From a bacterium (GTDB lineage Bacteria; Atribacterota; Phoenicimicrobiia; Phoenicimicrobiales; Phoenicimicrobiaceae), in assembly GCA_018819665.1 (NCBI GenBank), contig JAHJOY010000221.1:1-9704 (forward strand): DNA of 9,704 nt, read 5' to 3'. Made by a program: the position numbers and the translations under genes. Positions 5,816 through 9,704 of the stretch are shown one piece after another. The notes beneath the pieces are model-generated. The model saw only the letters and a list, made by a program, of their open reading frames with translations, had not been told where the DNA came from and ran no database searches. Each line of letters begins with the position of its first letter. Within the stretch, counting starts at the first letter, position 1.

Positions 5816-6973
5816 GTGAAGGTGAAAGAGATTACAGTAAAAATTACGGAAGATAAAGAATATAAGATTTGCATAGAAAAGGGAATTCTTAATAATTTAG
5901 GCGAGCATTTATCTAAGACAATAGAAAATAAAAGAATTATTATAATTACCAATCCTTTAGTAAATAGCCTGTACGGAGCTAAACTTTTATCCGTTTTGAG
6001 AAAGGATGGGTTTAACTCTGATTTAATACAAGTGTCCGATGGCGAGAAATATAAATCCTTACCTATAACAAAATATCTCTACGATGAATTATTAAAAAGG
6101 AAAGCAGATCGAGCCACTACCCTTATAGCTTTGGGGGGAGGAGTTATAGGAGATTTAACCGGATTTGTCGCCTCTACTTACATGAGAGGTCTACCTTTGG
6201 TGCATATTCCCACCACTCTTTTAGCCCAGGTAGATAGCAGTATTGGGGGAAAAGTAGCAGTTGATCATCCTTTAGCTAAAAATATAATCGGGAGTTTTTA
6301 TCAACCAAAAGTAGTTTATACCGACCCTGAAGTTTTACAGACCTTATCAGATAAGGATATAAAAAATGGAATAGTAGAGGCTATAAAGATAGCAGTTATT
6401 AAATCTCCTGCTTTTTTTAATCGGTTAGAAAAGAATATTGAACAATTATTAAAAAAACATAAAGACCTGCTATGTGAAGTTGTAATAGAAGCTGTTTCCT
6501 TAAAAGTGGACATAGTTTTAAAAGACCCTTGGGAAAGAGGTCTACGTAAAATGTTGAATTTTGGGCATAGTATTGGCCATGCCCTGGAAGTAGAGGCAGG
6601 ATATCAAGATTTAAGTCATGGTGAGGCGGTAGCCTTAGGAATGCTAATCGAGACTAAAATCGCTCGGAATAGAGAAATGTGCTCAGGAGATTTTGAAGAA
6701 CAAATTAAACATATCCTTCCATTCTTGCTAAGTTTATCCCCATTTTCACGAGAGCAGACCTCGCGAAAGCAGGAATCTATATTTAAATATACTAAAAATA
6801 TAGACTACAACCAGTTCTGGGAAACATTAACTTTAGATAAAAAAAACTACCAGGGCAGAATAACGTTTATTTTACCAGAAGCCCTGGGGAAAGTTAGTCT
6901 AATTGATAATATAAAAAAAGAAGAAGTAATAAAAGCTTTTGAAGAATTTAAAAAGGAGTGGGAATTATGTTAA
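5816..6973 (+). CDS. aroB: 3-dehydroquinate synthase, with an apparent C-terminal insertion
   Basis: This enzyme cyclises DAHP to 3-dehydroquinate using NAD and a divalent metal, step 2 of the pathway. DGEKYKS (75-81), GGGVIGDLTGF (107-117), PTTLLAQVDSSIGGK (132-146) and the metal ligands Glu188 (GIVEAIK), His251 (NFGHSIGHALE) and His268 (LSHGEAV) are all present, so activity is likely. The GTG start at 5816 sits 7 nt after AAAGG; a GTG two codons later is a possible alternative. The 385 residues are longer than most family members. The extra length lies between the LLSLSP motif (304-309) and the conserved LTLDKK (338-343), where residues of the type PFSREQTSRKQESIF are encoded by DNA resembling a palindromic repeat. 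The frame stays open and the GRITFILP end is intact. The last 7 nt overlap aroQ. Confidence 0.95.
   Translation: MKVKEITVKITEDKEYKICIEKGILNNLGEHLSKTIENKRIIIITNPLVNSLYGAKLLSVLRKDGFNSDLIQVSDGEKYKSLPITKYLYDELLKRKADRATTLIALGGGVIGDLTGFVASTYMRGLPLVHIPTTLLAQVDSSIGGKVAVDHPLAKNIIGSFYQPKVVYTDPEVLQTLSDKDIKNGIVEAIKIAVIKSPAFFNRLEKNIEQLLKKHKDLLCEVVIEAVSLKVDIVLKDPWERGLRKMLNFGHSIGHALEVEAGYQDLSHGEAVALGMLIETKIARNREMCSGDFEEQIKHILPFLLSLSPFSREQTSRKQESIFKYTKNIDYNQFWETLTLDKKNYQGRITFILPEALGKVSLIDNIKKEEVIKAFEEFKKEWELC
6740..6780 (+). repeat. Repeat-like segment inserted in frame in aroB
   Basis: This stretch encodes about 14 polar residues (PFSREQTSRKQES) where other DHQ synthases usually have a short link. It is less AT-rich than the DNA around it and contains GCGAAAGCAGG (6763-6773), an 11-mer that recurs exactly in the intergenic repeat at 7471-7481. 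It is followed by AATCTAT, like the ends of the repeats elsewhere. From memory it resembles dispersed repeats of the form ATTC...GCGAAAGCAGGAATC. The borders are approximate and the origin is inferred. Confidence 0.5.
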
Positions 6974-7419
6974 AGATAGGAATAATCAATGGACCAAATT
7001 TGAATATGCTTGGGAAAAGGGATCAAAAAATTTACGGAAATTTAACCTTAGAAGAAATGAATCATAAAATTGAATCTTTTGCCAAAAAGGAAGATATTGA
7101 ACTAACTATAAAGCAATCTAATCTCGAGGGAGAGATTATTGAATCTATTCAGCAGTTCTCTTCTCAAGTGGATGGTTTAATTATTAATCCGGCAGCTTAT
7201 ACTCATTATAGTTATGCTATTGCCGATGCTCTTAGAGACTGTCCAATTCCAATAATTGAAGTTCATCTTTCCAATATATTTTCCCGAGAGGATTTTCGAG
7301 GGAAATCAGTAACTGCTCCCGCTTGTATAGGACAGATTGCTGGATTTGGTTACCAAAGTTATATTCTGGCTATCTGTGCACTTCAAGATTTATTAAAGAA
7401 AAAGGCCAAAAAAAATTAA
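6967..7419 (+). CDS. aroQ: 3-dehydroquinate dehydratase, type II
   Basis: This enzyme dehydrates 3-dehydroquinate to 3-dehydroshikimate, step 3 of the pathway, as a dodecameric flavodoxin-fold protein. The 150 residues have NGPNLNMLGKR (8-18), catalytic Tyr23 in IYG, QSNLEGE (50-56), NPAAYTHYSYAIADAL (74-89) with Asn74 and His80, and EVHLSNIFSREDFR (98-111) with His100 and Arg107. The start is ATG 6967: AAGGAG (6953-6958) lies 8 nt upstream and it overlaps the aroB stop by 7 nt. The GTG at 6958 is in frame but falls on the SD itself. It is the last gene of the tightly packed block, and 311 nt of repeats follow. Confidence 0.96.
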   Translation: MLKIGIINGPNLNMLGKRDQKIYGNLTLEEMNHKIESFAKKEDIELTIKQSNLEGEIIESIQQFSSQVDGLIINPAAYTHYSYAIADALRDCPIPIIEVHLSNIFSREDFRGKSVTAPACIGQIAGFGYQSYILAICALQDLLKKKAKKN

Positions 7420-7439
7420 ATTACACGATTCTAACTCTA

Positions 7440-7497
7440 TCATTACGAGGAGCGAAGTAAGCCTGCCCCAGCGAAAGCAGGGGAAGCAATCTCTATA
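7440..7497. repeat. Palindromic repeat with a second hairpin nested inside
   Basis: The outer ends TCATTACGAGG and GAAGCAATCTCTATA match the repeat at 3195-3226. Between them, CCTGC (7462-7466) pairs with GCAGG (7477-7481) around a short loop, and the offset alternative CCCC/GGGG is also possible. The inner block carries GCGAAAGCAGG, which also occurs inside aroB. This looks like one repeat type inserted into another. Confidence 0.6.
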
Positions 7498-7507
7498 TCA
7501 AATGTAG

Positions 7508-7527
7508 GGGCTCGATTTATCGAGCCC
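7508..7527. repeat. Perfect palindrome GGGCTCGAT...ATCGAGCCC
   Basis: Nine bases on each side (7508-7516 and 7519-7527) are exact inverted copies around TT. It lies in the aroQ-tyrA gap. No T-run follows, so it is not an intrinsic terminator as drawn. It resembles short palindromes dispersed in other genomes of uncultured bacteria. Confidence 0.6.
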
Positions 7528-7555
7528 GCATATTCTCTCTGTCATTCCTGTTTTT

Positions 7556-7614
7556 CCCTCGTCCCAGCAGGGAGAGGGCCTGCCCTGTGCAGTAGAGGAA
7601 ATTACTGCACAGGG
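7556..7614. repeat. Two adjacent GC-rich hairpins
   Basis: The first hairpin pairs CCCTC (7556-7560) and TCCC (7562-7565) with GGGA and GAGGG (7570-7578), with one bulged G. The second is a perfect 12-bp inverted repeat, CCCTGTGCAGTA (7583-7594) with TACTGCACAGGG (7603-7614), loop of 8. The second seems to interrupt a GGGAGAGGG...TAAAGGTGAGGGG unit, suggesting a nested insertion. Neither is followed by a T-run. Confidence 0.6.
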
Positions 7615-7630
7615 TAAAGGTGAGGGGAAT

Positions 7631-7658
7631 TTGTTGAAAATCGGACAATTGCTAAATC
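7631..7658 (+). promoter_or_regulatory. Possible weak promoter upstream of tyrA
   Basis: TTGTTG (7631-7636), 16 nt, then TAAATC (7653-7658) preceded by TGC, the same TGCTA context seen in the two clear promoters of this window. The match is poor at the -10. If real, it would let tyrA be transcribed apart from the aro block. Confidence 0.25.
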
Positions 7659-7659
7659 T

Positions 7660-7687
7660 TAATTACTCATTACTAATTACTCATTAC
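7660..7687 (+). repeat. 14-nt tandem duplication
   Basis: TAATTACTCATTAC occurs twice without a gap (7660-7673 and 7674-7687). It is directly followed by the hairpin at 7688. It may be a recent slippage product or the remains of a repeat unit; no function is visible. Confidence 0.8.
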
Positions 7688-7714
7688 GCAATTAACCAGC
7701 AGGTTAATTGCTGG
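7688..7714 (+). promoter_or_regulatory. Alternative hairpins just before the tyrA ribosome binding site
   Basis: GCAATTAACC (7688-7697) and GGTTAATTGC (7702-7711) form a perfect 10-bp stem with an AGCA loop. A competing stem pairs CCAGCA (7696-7701) with TGCTGG (7709-7714). The tyrA SD, AAAGGAG (7715-7721), starts at the next base. A folded stem so close could affect ribosome access; this is inference. Confidence 0.45.
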
Positions 7715-7730
7715 AAAGGAGAAAATCAAA

Positions 7731-8603
7731 ATGAAAGAGGAAAGCGACTTTAGCTTTAACAAGATAAGCATCATTGGTGTAGGTCTAATCGGTGGCTCAC
7801 TGGGATTGGCTCTAAAAGAAAAGAAACCGAATTTCAAAATTGTAGGAATAGATAAACAAGAAATAATCGAAAAAGCAATTGCTCGAGAGGCTATTGATGA
7901 AGGAACAGTTAATCTCGAAGAAGGAATAGAAGAAGCTGATATAGTAATTATTGCTACACCTGTAAAAACGATTTTAAATATATTAACTCAAATTAATCCT
8001 TTTCTCAAAAAAGGATGCCTGGTTACTGATACTGGGAGCACTAAGCAACAAATTGTACAAAAAGCAAATAAAGTATTATCTAAAGATGTATTTTTTATAG
8101 GCGGCCACCCTATGGCAGGTTCAGAAAAATGTGGTATAGAGTCAGCAAATCCTCATCTTTTTCAAGATAGAACCTATATCCTAACTCCTACTAAAAAAAG
8201 TAATTTAATAGCAATAGAAAAGATATTTTCATTAATCAAGATGATAGATGCAAATAGATTAATTTTAGACCCTCTCGAGCACGACAGAATTGTTGGTGCA
8301 GTGAGCCATCTACCTCAGATTATCGCGGTTTCCCTGATCAATACAATAGGTGAATTGGCTCTACGGGGAAATAATAATAATTATTTTAAAGCTATCGGAG
8401 AGGGATTTAAAGATATGACCCGAATTACCTCCAGCCCTTATAAGATATGGGAAGATATCTGCGAAACCAATCAAGAAAATATTTTGAAAATGATTCAGGA
8501 ATTTAGAAATTATCTTGGTGTAATAGAAGAAAAACTTAAAAATGATCCCAGCAGTTTAAAAGAAGAATTCCAAAAAGCTAGTCAAATAAGAGGAACCCTT
8601 TAA
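7731..8603 (+). CDS. tyrA: Prephenate dehydrogenase
   Basis: This enzyme oxidatively decarboxylates prephenate to 4-hydroxyphenylpyruvate, the precursor of tyrosine. The 290 residues begin with a Rossmann domain: GVGLIGGSLG (16-25), then Asp41 at the end of the second strand, which favours NAD over NADP. VTDTGSTK (98-105), GGHPMAGSE (124-132) with the likely catalytic His126, EHDRIVGAVSHLPQ (183-196) and FKDMTRIT (226-233) with a substrate-binding Arg are typical of the family. There is no chorismate mutase or ACT domain fused to it; the mutase is supplied by the separate AroH. Arogenate dehydrogenase activity cannot be excluded by sequence. AAAGGAG lies 9 nt before ATG 7731. It is 311 nt from aroQ with no terminator seen, so read-through from the aro operon is plausible. 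Confidence 0.94.
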   Translation: MKEESDFSFNKISIIGVGLIGGSLGLALKEKKPNFKIVGIDKQEIIEKAIAREAIDEGTVNLEEGIEEADIVIIATPVKTILNILTQINPFLKKGCLVTDTGSTKQQIVQKANKVLSKDVFFIGGHPMAGSEKCGIESANPHLFQDRTYILTPTKKSNLIAIEKIFSLIKMIDANRLILDPLEHDRIVGAVSHLPQIIAVSLINTIGELALRGNNNNYFKAIGEGFKDMTRITSSPYKIWEDICETNQENILKMIQEFRNYLGVIEEKLKNDPSSLKEEFQKASQIRGTL

Positions 8604-8616
8604 ATTAAAAATTACT

Positions 8617-8670
8617 GTCATTGCGAGAGAAGCACCCAATATTACTTGAGTGCTTCTCGTGGCAATCTCA
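8617..8670. repeat. Long palindromic repeat between tyrA and smpB
   Basis: ATTGC (8620-8624) and GAGAAGCAC (8627-8635) pair with GTGCTTCTC (8650-8658) and GCAAT (8662-8666), broken only by a small internal loop. The outer sequence TGTCATTGCGAG...GCAATCTCA is that of the family at 3195 and 7440. The arms are almost perfect, so this copy looks the least decayed. It separates tyrA from the smpB promoter, but without a T-run it is not a standard terminator. Confidence 0.75.
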
Positions 8671-8695
8671 TAAATACTACCTGCCATTCTTCTTA

Positions 8696-8724
8696 TTGAA
8701 AATTCCCCTCATTTATGCTATAAT
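8696..8724 (+). promoter_or_regulatory. Sigma-70 promoter of smpB-ssrA
   Basis: TTGAAA (8696-8701), a 17-nt spacer and the perfect -10 TATAAT (8719-8724), preceded by TGC as an extended -10. Transcription would begin near 8731, about 19 nt before the smpB start and just before its AAGGGGA ribosome site (8738-8744). No second good promoter was seen before ssrA, so both genes may share this one. Confidence 0.85.
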
Positions 8725-8749
8725 TTAACTGCCAGATAAGGGGAAAAAT

Positions 8750-9229
8750 ATGAGCGTTACCAATAAAGATGAAGTAAAAAATGTAGCTGTAAATAGAAAA
8801 GCACGACATGATTATAGTGTATTAGATACTTATGAAGTTGGACTGGTTCTAAAAGGAACAGAAGTAAAGTCTTTAAGAGAAGGCAAGGTTAGTTTACGCG
8901 AAAGTTTCGCTCAATTTGAAAATAACGAACTTTATATAATGAATATGCATATTTCTCCTTACGCCTTTGGCAACATATTCAATGTTGACCCCAGAAGGAA
9001 ACGTAAATTACTTATGCACAAACGAGAAATTAACCGTTTAAGAGGGCAGGTTGAGGAGAAAGGTTTAACTCTGGTGCCTTTGAGAATTTATTTTAAAAGA
9101 GGTCATGCCAAGATTGAATTGGCTCTAGCTAAAGGAAAAAGGTTATACGATAAACGAGAAGCATTGGCTGAGAAAGATGCCCGAAGAGAAGTAGAAAGAG
9201 AATTAAAGAATAAAGAATGGGGGCGATAG
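8750..9229 (+). CDS. smpB: SsrA-binding protein SmpB
   Basis: SmpB binds the tRNA-like part of tmRNA and brings it to ribosomes stalled on mRNA lacking a stop codon (trans-translation). The 159 residues show NRKARHDY (15-22), GTEVKSLR (36-43), the KRKLLMHKREI basic stretch (84-94), KGKRLYDKR (128-136) and a charged C-terminal tail of the kind that folds into the decoding channel. The ribosome site AAGGGG lies 6 nt before ATG 8750. The last codons, Trp-Gly-Arg and TAG, lie within the first 11 nt of the mature ssrA RNA. Processing at the 5' end of tmRNA would therefore cut off the stop codon of the shared transcript. Confidence 0.96.
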   Translation: MSVTNKDEVKNVAVNRKARHDYSVLDTYEVGLVLKGTEVKSLREGKVSLRESFAQFENNELYIMNMHISPYAFGNIFNVDPRRKRKLLMHKREINRLRGQVEEKGLTLVPLRIYFKRGHAKIELALAKGKRLYDKREALAEKDARREVERELKNKEWGR

Positions 9230-9578
9230 GTTTCGACAGGGATAGGAGAGGTAAGAACAGCGGGTCGAGGTTCCATGTCCTCGTAAAACCGTGGAAAAAC
9301 ATTAATTGCTAGAAACGAACAATTAGTAGCAATTGCAGCTTAATTAAGCTGCACGTCTGTACTGGTCTTGTGTCTACGAGACTTTTACGGGTGTAACATA
9401 AAGTAGACTATCTTCTACCTTACTGCCCTGGGAGGTAGAAGAGAAAATTAAGGGCTGGCTCAATTTACATCCTGTCTATGGGAGGTAAAAAGAGCGAGAA
9501 CAAAATCATAGACTACACTCGTAGCGGTTCTTACTGAAATATCTTTGGACGCGAGTTCGAATCTCGCCGCCTCCACCA
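9219..9578 (+). ncRNA. ssrA: Transfer-messenger RNA (tmRNA), one-piece form
   Basis: The acceptor stem pairs GGGGGCG (9219-9225) with CGCCTCC (9568-9574), including a G3-U wobble, the identity signal for alanyl-tRNA synthetase. Discriminator A and an encoded CCA follow (9575-9578). The T arm is GCGAG-TTCGAAT-CTCGC (9551-9567). The start GATAGGTTTCGACAGGGAT is the conserved D-arm-like region. Helix 2 pairs GTAAGAAC (9251-9258) with GTTCTTAC (9527-9534). The first pseudoknot includes CGAGG/CCTCG (9266-9270, 9279-9283). The tag frame lies at 9308-9343 and its stop sits in the palindrome GCAGCTTAATTAAGCTGC. Further paired blocks such as CTTCTACC/GGTAGAAG and GTCTATG/CATAGAC fit pseudoknots 3 and 4. 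It is not permuted, as the order is continuous from acceptor strand to CCA. At 360 nt it has the usual length. Confidence 0.97.
9308..9343 (+). other. tmRNA proteolysis-tag reading frame
   Basis: From GCT at 9308 the frame reads Ala-Arg-Asn-Glu-Gln-Leu-Val-Ala-Ile-Ala-Ala and stops at TAA 9341-9343. The Ala resume codon, small length and hydrophobic end in Ala-Ala are typical of degradation tags; VAIAA replaces the more common LAA ending. The resume codon is inferred from the pattern, not from an upstream signal that I could confirm. Confidence 0.8.
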
Positions 9579-9596
9579 TTCATAGATAAGTATCAG

Positions 9597-9629
9597 CCCT
9601 TTGGCTTTTGCCGAAGGGTTTTTTATTTT
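9597..9629 (+). terminator. Intrinsic terminator after ssrA
   Basis: CCCTTTGGC (9597-9605) pairs with GCCGAAGGG (9610-9618), 9 bp with one U-G, around a TTTT loop. TTTTTTATTTTT follows at once. It begins 19 nt after the CCA end and would define the 3' end of the smpB-ssrA transcript. Confidence 0.92.
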
Positions 9630-9704
9630 TAAAAAAGAAGGATTTTTGGAAAATTTACTGCCCCCTGAAACCCTTATTTTACAAGGCTTTCCTGAGCATG
9701 ACAG
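9630..9704. other. 3' flank, no gene recognised
   Basis: No coding frame or RNA is apparent. An imperfect inverted repeat, AAACCCTT (9668-9675) with AAGGCTTT (9683-9690), and a final GCATGACAG that resembles repeat borders suggest another dispersed repeat or the edge of a mobile element. The window ends too soon to tell. Confidence 0.3.

Noticed and set aside
6316..6513. Minus-strand open frame opposite aroB
   Set aside because: It is a shadow of the conserved DHQ synthase core.
6958..6966. GTG 6958 as the aroQ start
   Set aside because: The codon overlaps the Shine-Dalgarno AAGGAG. ATG 6967 is correctly spaced and gives the normal MLKIGIINGPN start.
7420..7730. T-box riboswitch or CRISPR array in the aroQ-tyrA gap
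   Set aside because: The T-box core (AGGGTGGNACCGCG) is not present, and the repeats are palindromes of different sequence without regular spacers.
9219..9578. A tRNA gene at the 3' part of ssrA (TTCGAATCTCGC...CCA)
   Set aside because: The acceptor partner is 340 nt upstream and there is no anticodon arm next to it, so this is the tRNA-like half of tmRNA.

Overview
This AT-rich window most likely comes from an uncultured anaerobic bacterium. It carries a complete shikimate/tyrosine gene cluster followed by smpB and the tmRNA gene ssrA, all on the + strand. The type Ibeta DAHP synthase has the same metal-ligand numbering that I recall for Thermotoga maritima, chorismate mutase is of the Bacillus AroH type, and the gaps between genes hold short palindromic repeats with the core ATTGC...GCAATCTC. 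These traits would fit a deep-branching phylum such as Atribacterota or a relative, but the sequence alone does not prove this.

Region 1 (1-456) is a regulatory leader. A near-consensus sigma-70 promoter (TTGACA, 17 nt, TAATAT) drives a transcript that begins with a 30-codon peptide gene (131-223). This peptide is too short for ordinary gene callers. Its residues 14-21 are FNFYFYYY, and in total it has 4 Phe and 5 Tyr. Behind it lie at least four mutually exclusive hairpins built from five arms; the third and fourth hairpins are each followed by a T-run. This has the anatomy of a ribosome-mediated Phe/Tyr attenuator for the aromatic operon and is the main discovery here.

Region 2 (457-7419) holds aroH, aroF, aroA, aroE, aroC, aroK, aroB and aroQ, packed with overlaps of 4 and 7 nt and gaps of 0-57 nt. 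Together they encode all seven steps from PEP and erythrose 4-phosphate to chorismate, plus chorismate mutase. aroB seems to contain an in-frame insertion derived from a palindromic repeat.

Region 3 (7420-7730) has no gene. It is a dense cluster of palindromes, a nested repeat and a 14-nt tandem duplication. It precedes tyrA (7731-8603), which turns prephenate into 4-hydroxyphenylpyruvate. No terminator is visible between aroQ and tyrA.

Region 4 (8604-9704) has another repeat hairpin, a strong promoter, smpB, and ssrA (9219-9578), whose first 11 nt are the last 11 nt of smpB. A clear intrinsic terminator follows. The last 75 nt hold no recognisable gene.

How the parts work together: the leader would sense charging of Phe- and Tyr-tRNA and set transcription of the common pathway and of the branch towards prephenate and tyrosine. 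Feedback on the DAHP synthase through its N-terminal regulatory domain would add a second layer. No prephenate dehydratase, aromatic aminotransferase or tryptophan gene is in the window.
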